From positions 1 through 7,549 of the forward strand of contig CALEDU010000157.1 in assembly GCA_937949455.1 (NCBI GenBank): DNA of 7,549 nt, given 5' to 3'. Position 1 is the first letter of the stretch; each line of letters begins with the position of its first letter. Under the pieces are notes generated by a model. That model had not been told where the DNA came from, ran no database searches, and saw only the letters and a list, made by a program, of their open reading frames with translations. This document shows positions 1 through 6,868 of this stretch, piece after piece. The DNA is from an uncultured Tepidimonas sp. (GTDB taxonomy: Bacteria; Pseudomonadota; Gammaproteobacteria; Burkholderiales; Burkholderiaceae_C). The position numbers and the translations under genes were made by a program.

Positions 1-831
1 CGCATGCAGGCGCTGCAGGATGCGGTGGACCGGGTGGCATCCATGTTCGATGATGTGCGCCATTCGGCCCAAGAGCAAACCCAGGGTGTGTCGCAGATCG
101 CCGAGGCGATTGCCAACCTCGACTCGATCACGCAGCAAAACGCGGCCATGGTCGAGCAACTGGCCGCTGCAGCCCTGTCTTTGGATGAGCAGGTGCAGAC
201 CGTGCACAGCTCGATCCGCGTCTTTCGCCTCACGCCGCAAGACAAGCTGCTGGTCAAGGAGGATGCGGTGGCTTTGCGCAAAGTCATGGCGGCCAAAGCC
301 GATCCGGATCAACTGGATTTCGACGGCGCGATCAAGGCCCACCAGCAATGGCGCATCAAGCTGCGCAATGCCATCCTCAGAGGCGAAAAACTCGATGTGG
401 CCACGATTCGCCGGGACGATTGCTGCGCAGTGGGCAAGTGGATCTATGGTGCGGGCGGCCGACAGTACGGACACTTGCCGTTGTTTTCGCAGCTGGTCGA
501 GCAGCACAAACATTTCCACCAAGAGACAGGCAAAGTGGCCGAGCTCGTCAACGCCGGCAAGGTGGAGGAAGCCAACCGGCTCTTGCAGGGCGATTCGCCG
601 TTCATCCGCGCCGGCCGCGCCGTGGTCGATACCTTGCAAAAAATGAAGGCCGCTGTTTCGAGCGCGATCAAATCGGCGCACATTCAGCAACGCACCCAGG
701 TGGGCACCGCGCCGAAGGCGTTGCCGTCATCGGGCCGCGCTGCCCCCCGATCTGCCACCGCGGCCAAACCCAGCACTGCCACAGCCCAAGCGGCAGCAGC
801 CGGTGAAGACGGCGATTGGGAGACATTTTGA
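1..831 (+). CDS. Methyl-accepting chemotaxis protein, C-terminal part, with CZB zinc-binding domain (5' truncated by window edge)
   Basis: This is the C-terminal end of a chemoreceptor, which signals through CheA/CheW to the flagellar or another Che pathway. The frame is open at the left edge, so the ligand-binding and membrane parts, if any, lie outside. Counting from the Met at base 4, residues 1-75 are the end of the MCP signalling coiled coil, with the conserved methylation-helix stretch SITQQNAAMVEQLAAAA at 41-57. Residues ~105-215 form a CZB (chemoreceptor zinc-binding) domain. Its expected 3-His/1-Cys ligands are visible: H113 in AHQQW, C141 in CAVGKW, and H168 and H172 in HKHFH. CZB domains in related receptors are known to sense zinc and oxidants such as HOCl. 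Residues ~216-268 are a low-complexity Ala/Pro/Ser/Thr linker ending in DWETF, the xWxxF pentapeptide that tethers CheR and CheB (NWETF in E. coli Tar/Tsr). The gene runs convergent to mnmE. The family call is firm; ligand and membrane topology are not visible. Confidence 0.93.
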   Translation, partial: RMQALQDAVDRVASMFDDVRHSAQEQTQGVSQIAEAIANLDSITQQNAAMVEQLAAAALSLDEQVQTVHSSIRVFRLTPQDKLLVKEDAVALRKVMAAKADPDQLDFDGAIKAHQQWRIKLRNAILRGEKLDVATIRRDDCCAVGKWIYGAGGRQYGHLPLFSQLVEQHKHFHQETGKVAELVNAGKVEEANRLLQGDSPFIRAGRAVVDTLQKMKAAVSSAIKSAHIQQRTQVGTAPKALPSSGRAAPRSATAAKPSTATAQAAAAGEDGDWETF

Positions 832-962
832 ATCCAGCGCCCCACGCTGGGCACCAGCGGCTCGGGCAGCACCAGCCAGCCCAGCCGCCAGCCCGTCAGG
901 CCAAAGTATTTGGAGACGCTGTTGACACTCATCACCTCATCTCCGAGCGCCAGCGCCGCCGC
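829..962 (-). pseudogene. Relic of a class I/II PLP-dependent aminotransferase
   Basis: Reading the minus strand down from base 962 gives about 45 codons whose translation includes ALALGDEVMSVNS followed by VSKYFGLTGWRLGWLV and LPEPLVPSVGR. This is the pyridoxal-phosphate lysine region of class I/II aminotransferases, where family members usually read NSFSKYFGMTGWRLGWLV. The Schiff-base Lys codon is at 909-911. The usual Phe of SFSKYF is Val here. Upstream the frame hits a stop at 963-965, then reaches the end of mnmE at 1023. Downstream it runs into the antisense of the chemoreceptor 3' end, where similarity fades around bases 825-835. A complete enzyme has roughly 380-400 residues, so only about a tenth remains and it cannot be functional. 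It lies on the same strand as mnmE, suggesting a former gene just downstream of that operon. Right boundary, left boundary and substrate class are uncertain. Confidence 0.72.
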
Positions 963-1022
963 TTATACTGGGTCACCTGCATGATGAGGAACGGCGCTGT
1001 CGCCTGGGGGGCAAAACTGGGG

Positions 1023-2447
1023 TCATTTGCCGATGCAGAAGCGGGAAAAAATCACGCCCAGCAGATCATCGGCACCGAAGGTGCCGGTGATCGTGCCCAG
1101 CGCCTCGTGGCCAAGGCGCAGCTCCTCGGCCAGCAATTCCAGCGCGGGTGCGGGGCTGTCGAGCAGCGTCTGCGCAGCCAGCAAATGCGCGCGCATCCGG
1201 TTCAGCGCGTCCACATGTCGTTGGCGCGCGCTAAACAGCCCTTCGGGCGTGTGCCCACCCCAGCCCACGGCGCGCAGCAGCCGCCCGCGCAGGTCCGGCA
1301 GCCCCGTGCCGGTGCGTGCCGACAGGACGATGGCGTTGGTGCCGCTGGGCAGGGCGGCCGCCTCGGCGGCGTCGGCCTTGTTCCAGACGTCGAGTACGGG
1401 CACCCGCGGCGGCAAGCGGCTGCTCAGGCGCTCGCGGATCGCGGCATCGGCCTGTCGGTAGCCCGGGTCCGCAGCGCGCGTCAGGTCGTGCACGAACAGC
1501 ACGGCATCCGCCGCCTCGATGCGCTGCCACGCCCGCTCGATGCCGATGCGCTCCACCTCGTCCACCTCCGCGCCGTCGCGCAGGCCGGCGGTGTCGATGA
1601 TGTGCAGCGGCACGCCCTCGATCTGGATGGTCTGCTGCACCACGTCGCGGGTGGTGCCAGCAATGGGCGTGACGATGGCCAGCTCCGCCTCGGCCAGCGC
1701 ATTGAGCAGCGAGCTTTTGCCCGCATTGGGCTGGCCGGCGATGACGACCTGCATGCCCTCGCGCAGCAGCGCGCCCTGGCGGGTGCGCAGCAGCACCTCG
1801 TCCAGCCGCGCCTGTAGCCGCTGCAGTTGGCCGGCCGCATCCGACTGTTGCAAAAAGTCGATGTCTTCCTCGGGAAAGTCCAGCGTTGCCTCCACCAGCA
1901 TGCGCAGCTGGACCAGATCGTCGCGCAGCGCCTGCACCGCTTGCGAAAATGCGCCACTGAGCGATCGGCTGGCGCTGCGGGCGGCCGCTTCCGTGCTGGC
2001 GTCGATCAGGTCGGCCACCGCTTCGGCCTGCGCCAGGTCGAGCTTGCCGTTGAGGAAGGCGCGTTCGGTGAACTCGCCCGGCTGCGCCAGCCGCAGGCTC
2101 GGCAGGCGCGGCCGGCCGCTGGCGGGGTCGGTCTCCTGGGCGGCCTGCAGACAGCGTGCCAGCAACAATTGCAGCAGCACCGGCCCGCCGTGGGCCTGCA
2201 GTTCCAGCACATCCTCGCCCGTGTAGGAGTGCGGGGCCGGAAACCACAGCGCCAGCCCGTGGTCCAGGGCGGTGCCGTCGGCGGCCAGAAACGGCCCGTA
2301 GTGGGCATGGCGGGGCCGCAGGCTGCGGCCGAGCAGCGCCGGCATCAGCGGGGCCAGCCCGCGCCCCGACAGCCGCACGATGCCCACGGCCCCTCGGCCG
2401 GGTGCCGTGGCAATCGCCACGATGGGGTCATGGTGCCGGGGCAGCAT
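1023..2447 (-). CDS. mnmE: tRNA uridine-5-carboxymethylaminomethyl(34) synthesis GTPase MnmE (TrmE)
   Basis: MnmE is a cytosolic GTPase that works with MnmG (GidA) to install the (carboxymethyl)aminomethyl group at C5 of wobble U34 in certain tRNAs, using a tetrahydrofolate-derived carbon. The 474-residue length is normal. An N-terminal folate-binding domain starts with [20 protein letters not shown] (residues 9-28). A helical domain follows, and the Ras-like G domain is inserted in it. G-domain motifs are G1 GQPNAGKS (238-245), G2 GTTRD (264-268), G3 DTAG (285-288), G4 NKAD (356-359) and G5 SAR (376-378). The C-terminus is the invariant FCIGK with the functional Cys at 471. It is the last gene of the rpmH operon. 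Its ATG follows the yidC stop as TAA-GGGG-ATG, so translation probably depends on coupling, as the G-rich stretch directly abuts the start. No U-tract terminator is visible downstream. The gene is intact. Confidence 0.98.
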   Translation of the reverse strand: MLPRHHDPIVAIATAPGRGAVGIVRLSGRGLAPLMPALLGRSLRPRHAHYGPFLAADGTALDHGLALWFPAPHSYTGEDVLELQAHGGPVLLQLLLARCLQAAQETDPASGRPRLPSLRLAQPGEFTERAFLNGKLDLAQAEAVADLIDASTEAAARSASRSLSGAFSQAVQALRDDLVQLRMLVEATLDFPEEDIDFLQQSDAAGQLQRLQARLDEVLLRTRQGALLREGMQVVIAGQPNAGKSSLLNALAEAELAIVTPIAGTTRDVVQQTIQIEGVPLHIIDTAGLRDGAEVDEVERIGIERAWQRIEAADAVLFVHDLTRAADPGYRQADAAIRERLSSRLPPRVPVLDVWNKADAAEAAALPSGTNAIVLSARTGTGLPDLRGRLLRAVGWGGHTPEGLFSARQRHVDALNRMRAHLLAAQTLLDSPAPALELLAEELRLGHEALGTITGTFGADDLLGVIFSRFCIGK

Positions 2448-2451
2448 CCCC

Positions 2452-4170
2452 TTACTTGAACTGGGGCAGGTACAACTTCAGCGGCACGCCCATCGAGTGG
2501 TTGATGTACGCCTGCTGGGCGATCGTCAGCACGTTGTTGACGATCCAGTACAGCACCAGACCGGCCGGGAAGAAAAAGAACATCACGCTGAAGATCAAGG
2601 GCATCAGCCACATCAGCTTGGCCTGCAGCGGATCGGGCGGCAGCGGGTTGAGCGCGGTCTGCACCAGGGTGCTCAGGGCCATGACGATGGGCAAGACATA
2701 GTACGGATCCGGCGAGGACAGATCGACGATCCAGCCGATCCAGGGGGCGTTGCGCATCTCCACGCTGGCCAGCAGCACCCAGTACAGCGCAATGAAGACG
2801 GGGATCTGGATCAGGATCGGGAAGCAGCCGCCCAGCGGGTTGACCTTCTCCTCGCGGTAGAGCTTCATCATCTCCTGCTGCATGAGCTGGGGGTTGTTCT
2901 TCAGGCGCTCGCGCATCTCCATGATGCGCGGGTGGATCGCCTTCATCTTGGCCATGCTGCGGTAAGCGCTGGCGTTGAGCCCATAAAACGCGGCCTTGAT
3001 CAGCACCACCAGCGCGACGATCGCCCAGCCCCAGTTGCCCACCAGGCCGTGGATCTTTTCCAGCAGCCAATACAGCGGTTTGGCCAGGATGGTCAGCCAG
3101 CCGTAGTCCTTGACCAGCTCCAGCCCGGGCGCGATGGCTTCCAGAACTTTTTCTTCCTGCGGCCCGACGTAGAGCTGCGAGGCCATCGACTGCATCGCTC
3201 CCGGTGCGACGGTCATGTTTGGCCCAATCTGGCCGACTGCGTACAGGTTGTCCACTTTGCGCACGAAGTTCTCGCGCTCCACACCCGCGGGTATCAGCCA
3301 AGCACTGGTGAAATAATGCTGCACCATGGCCACATAGCCATCCGGTGCCTGGCGCTGGATGTCGATCTTGCCCTTGTCGATGTCGGCGAACTCGACCTTT
3401 TGGTACTTGGCGGCTTCGCTGTAGACCGCAGGGCCCGTAAAAGTGGAGTAGAAGGGCGTTTCGCTGCCCGCTTTCAAGCCGTCGCGCACGAGCTGCTGGT
3501 ACACCCGCGCCTGGACCGGGGTGTCGCCGATGTTGCGCGCTTCGTACTGCACATCGATCAAGTAGCTGTGGCGGTGCAGGGTGTAGGTCTTGCTCAGCAC
3601 CAGGCCGCCCTGCGGCTCGGACTCGAAGCGCAACACCAGCCGGTCCTGGCCGTCTGCCAGGGCGATGGAGCCGGTGCCGGCCGGCTCGACCAGCCGCATG
3701 GGGGTTTTGTGCGTCGGCAGGCCGCCTTGCCCGACCAGCCCACTCTGGGCGACGTAGATGCGCCCCCCTTCGGTCGTCAGCAGCTCCAGCGGCGTGAAGG
3801 ACTTTTGCAGGGCCTTGCCTGTCTCGGCCGCGTGTTTGAGCAGCCGGGCCCCTACGAGCGACGCGCCTTCGCTGTCCAAGGTCAGCTCGAACACATCGGT
3901 GCGCACCGTGTGGCGCTGACGCACAACCGGGGTAGCGGCTGGGGCCGGTACGCCGGATGCGCCGGATGCGTCAGATGCCGCGGGGGCGGTGGCCGTCGGT
4001 GTCGGCACCTCGGTGCCGGACGCGGCGGCCGCTGGCGCCGCCGTCTTGGGCGGGGTGCCCGACGGGAAGAAGGTGGCGGGCTGCCCGTTGTGGATTTGCC
4101 AACGATCCCACAGCAGGATCATCGAGAAACCAAAGATCACCCACAGGATGGATCGGCGAATGTCGCTCAT
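2452..4170 (-). CDS. yidC: Membrane protein insertase YidC (Oxa1/60 kDa type)
   Basis: YidC inserts and folds inner-membrane proteins, alone or with SecYEG. The 572-residue protein has the Gram-negative architecture. TM1 is at ~6-21. An Ala/Pro/Thr/Ser linker at ~36-82 leads to a periplasmic beta-sandwich domain (~85-350). The conserved five-helix insertase core covers ~357-560: TM2 near 379-399, cytoplasmic hairpin ~400-447 including the stretch [19 protein letters not shown] (441-459), TM3 ~449-470, TM4 ~488-507, TM5 ~519-535 and TM6 ~537-553. The hydrophilic-groove positive charge, Arg366 in E. coli, aligns by the [14 protein letters not shown] context to Lys392, a conservative change. The C-terminal tail is short and ends LYLPQFK, without the long basic tail of E. 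coli YidC. The ATG overlaps the yidD stop as ATGA, and no Shine-Dalgarno is visible upstream (C-rich sequence), implying translational coupling. The start fits the family. Confidence 0.98.
   Translation of the reverse strand: MSDIRRSILWVIFGFSMILLWDRWQIHNGQPATFFPSGTPPKTAAPAAAASGTEVPTPTATAPAASDASGASGVPAPAATPVVRQRHTVRTDVFELTLDSEGASLVGARLLKHAAETGKALQKSFTPLELLTTEGGRIYVAQSGLVGQGGLPTHKTPMRLVEPAGTGSIALADGQDRLVLRFESEPQGGLVLSKTYTLHRHSYLIDVQYEARNIGDTPVQARVYQQLVRDGLKAGSETPFYSTFTGPAVYSEAAKYQKVEFADIDKGKIDIQRQAPDGYVAMVQHYFTSAWLIPAGVERENFVRKVDNLYAVGQIGPNMTVAPGAMQSMASQLYVGPQEEKVLEAIAPGLELVKDYGWLTILAKPLYWLLEKIHGLVGNWGWAIVALVVLIKAAFYGLNASAYRSMAKMKAIHPRIMEMRERLKNNPQLMQQEMMKLYREEKVNPLGGCFPILIQIPVFIALYWVLLASVEMRNAPWIGWIVDLSSPDPYYVLPIVMALSTLVQTALNPLPPDPLQAKLMWLMPLIFSVMFFFFPAGLVLYWIVNNVLTIAQQAYINHSMGVPLKLYLPQFK
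3951..3977. repeat. Three tandem 9-bp units in the yidC linker
   Basis: On the plus strand CGCCGGATG occurs twice back to back (3951-3959, 3960-3968), followed by the diverged unit CGTCAGATG (3969-3977). On the coding strand this is an in-frame repeat giving Ala-Ser-Gly/Asp triplets (ASDASGASG) in the flexible linker between TM1 and the periplasmic domain of YidC. Unit gain or loss would preserve the frame and only change linker length. Confidence 0.85.
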
Positions 4171-4508
4171 GACGGGGGGGTGTGTTGTTGGAGAGGGAAC
4201 AGCCGTGGACGCACGGCAGGGACCGGATCATGCCCGCCGTCGCACCACGGATGACAACGAGCCAGCCGGCACAGGGTCAGGTAACTGCCGGCCCCGGCAC
4301 CGTGGCGCTGCAAAGCCTCGAGCGCGTAGGCCGAGCAAGAAGGCGTGAAGCGGCAACTGGATCCCAGCCAGGGACTAAGCAGCAGGCGGTAGCCTTGCAC
4401 CATGCCGATCAACACCCGTTGTGGCAGGCGGGCACACCACCGCCCCAAGCGGCGCAGGGCGGGCATGTGGATGCGCGGGACGGTGCAGCGGCTCATCGGG
4501 GGCGTCAT
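4167..4508 (-). CDS. yidD: Membrane protein insertion efficiency factor YidD
   Basis: YidD is a small inner-membrane-associated protein that aids YidC-dependent membrane protein insertion. The reading frame carries the family signature: GYRLLLSPWLGSSCRFTPSC, then SAYALEALQRHG, then RCHPWCDGGHDPVP near the C-terminus. With the ATG at 4506-4508 the protein has 113 residues, and the CRFTPSC motif starts at about residue 52. This start is chosen because it overlaps the rnpA stop as ATGA, matching the ATGA overlap of its own stop with yidC. The residues before LRRLGRWCARLPQRVLIGMVQGY are not family-like, so an ATG at 4494-4496 or 4464-4466 (99 residues, closer to the usual N-terminus) is possible. 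None of the three has a convincing Shine-Dalgarno. The open frame continues upstream inside rnpA to 4781, but that part is rnpA in another frame. Confidence 0.93.
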   Translation of the reverse strand: MTPPMSRCTVPRIHMPALRRLGRWCARLPQRVLIGMVQGYRLLLSPWLGSSCRFTPSCSAYALEALQRHGAGAGSYLTLCRLARCHPWCDGGHDPVPAVRPRLFPLQQHTPPS

Positions 4509-4969
4509 GGGGTGTCGGGCCGTTGCCCTTCGGCACTGGCGGCCAGGCGCTGTCGCAGGCGGGGGCCCATCAATTGCAAGAGCTCCTGCCGCACCGCGCG
4601 GCGCAGCGCTGGGGAGGTGGCGCTGGGGAACTCCGTGGTCGGGAAAGCCCGCTTCAATCGCACTACCCAAGCCCCTGCCGGCAACGGCTGCTCGCGCTCG
4701 ACGGCATAGATCTGGCGCTTGAGCGCATTGCGCGTGACCGCGCGTCGTGCCCAGCGCTTGGGCACGACGACCCCCAGCCACGTGCCGCAGCCGGGGAACA
4801 ACGGTGCCCCACGCGGGCCAAGCTGCGGCGCGGTGGGGATGCCATGCAGCGCAAAATGGGCGCTGTGCACCAGAGCAGGACTGGAGAGCACGGCCTGAAA
4901 TTGCGCGCGTTGGCGAAGGCGGTGCGCCGCTGCGCCCCGCGGCGCGGCCGGCAGGGACGACTCGGGCAC
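4505..4969 (-). CDS. rnpA: Ribonuclease P protein component
   Basis: RnpA (C5 protein) binds the catalytic RNA RnpB and helps it cleave 5' leaders from pre-tRNAs. The diagnostic elements are visible: an N-terminal HRLRQRAQFQAVL stretch, the beta-strand WLGVVVPKR and the basic RNR motif RRAVTRNALKR (residues 75-85 from the chosen start), then WVVRLKRAF. I chose the GTG at 4967-4969, giving 154 residues, because it begins 8 nt after the rpmH stop and avoids overlap. An in-frame ATG at 5015-5017 would give 170 residues but lies inside rpmH in another frame. No Shine-Dalgarno supports either. Homologues typically have ~110-130 residues and start close to the HRL motif, but no ATG, GTG or TTG exists nearer to it, so the N-terminus keeps ~15 unconserved residues. 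The C-terminus is also somewhat long. The gene overlaps yidD by ATGA. Identity is firm, start less so. Confidence 0.94.
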   Translation of the reverse strand: MPESSLPAAPRGAAAHRLRQRAQFQAVLSSPALVHSAHFALHGIPTAPQLGPRGAPLFPGCGTWLGVVVPKRWARRAVTRNALKRQIYAVEREQPLPAGAWVVRLKRAFPTTEFPSATSPALRRAVRQELLQLMGPRLRQRLAASAEGQRPDTP

Positions 4970-4976
4970 CGAGACG

Positions 4977-5111
4977 TCAGACGGCCAGGCGCTTGCGGCC
5001 CTTGGCGCGGCGTGCATTGATCACGGCGCGACCGCCACGGGTCTTCATGCGGACCAGGAAACCATGGGTGCGCGCGCGACGGATTTTGGAGGGTTGATAG
5101 GTGCGTTTCAT
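4977..5111 (-). CDS. rpmH: 50S ribosomal protein L34
   Basis: L34 is a small basic protein of the large ribosomal subunit. The 44-residue translation begins [18 protein letters not shown] and continues [20 protein letters not shown], ending RKRLAV; this is near-invariant across bacteria and of the standard length. The ATG is at 5109-5111 and the TGA at 4977-4979. It is the first gene of the minus-strand operon and lies about 40 nt downstream of the predicted transcription start. The next gene, rnpA, starts within 8 nt if its GTG start is right. The rpmH-rnpA pair divergent from dnaA is the conserved order at many bacterial origins. Confidence 0.98.
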   Translation of the reverse strand: MKRTYQPSKIRRARTHGFLVRMKTRGGRAVINARRAKGRKRLAV

Positions 5112-5158
5112 GGGTGAGCCTGAGGGGAGTCTGCGAGGTTTGCTCGAGTAAACCCTAA

Positions 5159-5187
5159 ATTATGGCAAAAACCATCACCGATGCCAA
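5159..5187 (-). promoter_or_regulatory. Sigma70-type promoter of the rpmH operon
   Basis: On the minus strand TTGGCA (complement of 5182-5187) is followed after exactly 17 bp by CATAAT (complement of 5159-5164), a near-consensus housekeeping promoter with optimal spacing. The expected transcription start is near 5152, giving a leader of about 40 nt before rpmH. The -10 lies in the most AT-rich part of the intergenic region. This is pattern matching only, but position and spacing both fit. Confidence 0.68.
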
Positions 5188-5258
5188 CGCCCTCTGGGGT
5201 GGATGCGCCGCCAAGGGAAGGAAAAGTGGCCCATGAGTTCAAGCGGAGCCTGCCCGCA

Positions 5259-5267
5259 TGTGGATAA
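5259..5267 (-). promoter_or_regulatory. DnaA box (perfect TTATCCACA, minus strand)
   Basis: The plus-strand sequence TGTGGATAA is the exact complement of the high-affinity DnaA box TTATCCACA. It lies 127 bp upstream of the dnaA ATG and coincides with the -35 position of the TACAAT promoter. Bound DnaA could therefore repress its own promoter, as known for dnaA in other bacteria, or mark part of the origin. A 9-mer match could be chance, but its location upstream of dnaA makes that unlikely. Confidence 0.75.
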
Positions 5268-5288
5268 CTGACCCGCCCCGGCTACAAT
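5259..5288 (+). promoter_or_regulatory. Putative dnaA promoter
   Basis: TACAAT at 5283-5288 is a strong -10-like hexamer. The -35 region at the expected 17-18 bp distance is TGTGGA/GTGGAT, a poor match to TTGACA, and it overlaps the DnaA box. The predicted start is about 5295, giving a leader near 100 nt. The weak -35 leaves this call uncertain. Confidence 0.52.
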
Positions 5289-5393
5289 CAGGGCCTTGGC
5301 GGGGTGGTTGTCCATGTGCCGGATTCTGGTCCCGGGCGGGATGGTCCGAGCCGCGACACCTCCGTACCTGCCATCGATCGAATCCCCCCATCC

Positions 5394-6863
5394 ATGAGTT
5401 CCCCGCGTTCCCTGTCCGAAGCGAACGCCGCTGCCCAGCGGGCCGGCCCGGCCGTCGCTGATCTGTGGTCGGCATGCATTGAGCGGCTGAGCCAAGAGCT
5501 GCCGGTCCAGCAGGTCAATACCTGGATTCGGCCGCTGGTCGCGCGTGTGGCGGACGACGGCTCGCGCGTGACGCTGGCGGTGGCCAACCGCTTCAAAATG
5601 GATTGGGTGCGCGCCCAATATGCCGGCAAGATCGGCGCGGCGTTGCAGGCGATCACCGGCCAGCCGGTCGCCGTGGAGCTGGTGCTCGCTTCACGCGAGG
5701 CTACCGTTACGCAGCGCTCCCCTGCATTCGGGGCAGCCGGCGCAGCAGGTGCGCGCGCTGCCGCAGCCCCGGCGCGCACCGAGCCGGTGTTTGCCGAATT
5801 GCCGCAGGCACCGGCGGCGGCCGAGTCGCCGCCGTCCGAGCACAAGCACCGACTCAACCCGGCGCTGACGTTTGCGACGCTGGTGGAAGGCTCTGCCAAT
5901 CGCATGGCGCGCGCTGCAGCCATGCATGTGGCCGCCAGCCCTGGGCAGTTGTACAACCCGCTGTTCATTTACGGCGGTGTGGGCTTGGGCAAGACGCACC
6001 TGGTGCACGCCATCGGCAACCAATTGCTGGCCGAGCGGCCCGATGCCAAAGTGCTCTACATCCATGCCGAGCAGTTTGTCTCGGACGTGGTGAAGTCCTA
6101 CCAGCGCAAAACCTTCGACGCCTTCAAGCAGCGCTACCACAATCTGGACCTGCTGCTGATCGACGATGTGCAGTTCTTTGCCAACAAGGACCGCACGCAG
6201 GAGGAATTCTTCAATGCTTTCGAGGCCTTGCTGGCCAAGAAGAGCCATATCGTGATGACCAGCGACACCTATCCGAAGGGGTTGACGGACATCCATGAGC
6301 GGTTGGTGTCGCGCTTCGATGCCGGGCTGACGGTGGCCATCGAGCCGCCGGAGTTGGAGATGCGCGTGGCCATCCTGATCAGCAAGGCGCAGGCCGAGGG
6401 TGCCACCATGCCCGAGGATGTGGCGTTTTTCGTCGCCAAGAATGTGCGCTCCAACGTGCGTGAACTGGAAGGCGCGCTGCGCAAGATCTTGGCCTATTCG
6501 CGCTTCAACCAGAAAGCGGTGTCGATTGCGCTGGCGCGCGAGGCGCTCAAGGATCTGCTCAGCATCCAGAACCGCCAAATCAGCGTCGAGAACATCCAAA
6601 AGACGGTGGCCGACTTCTACAAAATTAAGGTCGCCGACATGTACTCCAAAAAGCGGCCGGCCAACATCGCGCGGCCACGTCAGATCGCCATGTACCTGGC
6701 CAAGGAGCTGACGCAAAAGAGCCTGCCAGAGATTGGCGAGCTCTTTGGCGGGCGTGACCACACCACGGTGCTGCACGCGGTGCGCAAAATCGCCGCCGAG
6801 CGGCAGAACCAGCCCGAACTCAACCAGCAACTCCACGTGTTGGAGCAGACCCTGAAAGGCTGA
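5394..6863 (+). CDS. dnaA: Chromosomal replication initiator protein DnaA
   Basis: DnaA is the AAA+ ATPase that binds DnaA boxes at oriC, melts the origin and helps load DnaB. From the ATG at 5394 it has 489 residues, in the normal range. Domain I (about 20-95) carries [20 protein letters not shown]. Domain II (about 100-150) is a variable Ala/Pro-rich linker. Domain III has Walker A GGVGLGKT (194-201), Walker B LLLIDDVQ (253-260) and Box VII arginines at 303 and 307, matching E. coli R281 and R285. Domain IV carries the DnaA-box-binding signature [11 protein letters not shown] (452-462). The frame stays open upstream to a GTG at 5304, but that extension is not DnaA-like and begins only ~9 nt after the predicted transcription start, so I prefer the ATG. 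The ATG lacks a Shine-Dalgarno; a C6 run (5384-5389) precedes it. dnaN follows after 5 bp. Confidence 0.98.
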   Translation: MSSPRSLSEANAAAQRAGPAVADLWSACIERLSQELPVQQVNTWIRPLVARVADDGSRVTLAVANRFKMDWVRAQYAGKIGAALQAITGQPVAVELVLASREATVTQRSPAFGAAGAAGARAAAAPARTEPVFAELPQAPAAAESPPSEHKHRLNPALTFATLVEGSANRMARAAAMHVAASPGQLYNPLFIYGGVGLGKTHLVHAIGNQLLAERPDAKVLYIHAEQFVSDVVKSYQRKTFDAFKQRYHNLDLLLIDDVQFFANKDRTQEEFFNAFEALLAKKSHIVMTSDTYPKGLTDIHERLVSRFDAGLTVAIEPPELEMRVAILISKAQAEGATMPEDVAFFVAKNVRSNVRELEGALRKILAYSRFNQKAVSIALAREALKDLLSIQNRQISVENIQKTVADFYKIKVADMYSKKRPANIARPRQIAMYLAKELTQKSLPEIGELFGGRDHTTVLHAVRKIAAERQNQPELNQQLHVLEQTLKG

Positions 6864-6868
6864 CACGC

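Larger units (their letters stand above)
5112..5393. other. Divergent rpmH-dnaA intergenic region, candidate origin/regulatory region
   Basis: This 282-bp stretch separates the two divergent units. From left to right it holds the rpmH leader, the rpmH promoter in a short AT-rich patch (about 5146-5173), about 70 bp with no recognised signal, one perfect DnaA box with the putative dnaA promoter, and a ~100-nt dnaA leader. Genes on both sides point away from it, as expected at a replication origin. However, I find only one consensus DnaA box; other candidates such as TTGTCCATG near 5309 differ at three positions. It may be part of oriC, or only the dnaA control region. I see no small gene in it. 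Confidence 0.5.

Noticed and set aside
834..850. Inverted repeat CCAGCG-N5-CGCTGG just after the chemoreceptor stop, as a terminator
   Set aside because: The stem is only 6 bp and no T-tract follows on either strand; such short GC hairpins are common at this base composition.
816..1817. A 333-codon open frame on the plus strand overlapping the chemoreceptor end and opposite mnmE
   Set aside because: It has no recognisable motif, begins inside the chemoreceptor gene and is mostly the complement of conserved mnmE; shadow frame.
2380..4254. A 624-codon open frame on the plus strand opposite yidC and the start of mnmE
   Set aside because: It is entirely antisense to strongly conserved genes, shows no recognisable domain, and has the Gln/His/Arg-rich composition typical of GC-rich shadow frames.
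4509..4781. Upstream extension of yidD in the same open frame
   Set aside because: This part overlaps the conserved rnpA coding sequence and its translation does not resemble YidD; the ATGA overlap at 4505-4508 marks a better start.
5304..5393. Extended dnaA start at GTG 5304
   Set aside because: The added 30 residues do not resemble DnaA domain I and the GTG is only ~9 nt after the predicted transcription start; the ATG at 5394 gives the normal length.
5175..5618. Minus-strand open frame across the dnaA promoter and 5' end
   Set aside because: It has no family resemblance, overlaps conserved dnaA codons and would run through the DnaA box and both promoter areas.
5691..6866. A 391-codon open frame on the minus strand opposite dnaA
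   Set aside because: It is the antisense of dnaA domains II-IV with no motif of its own.
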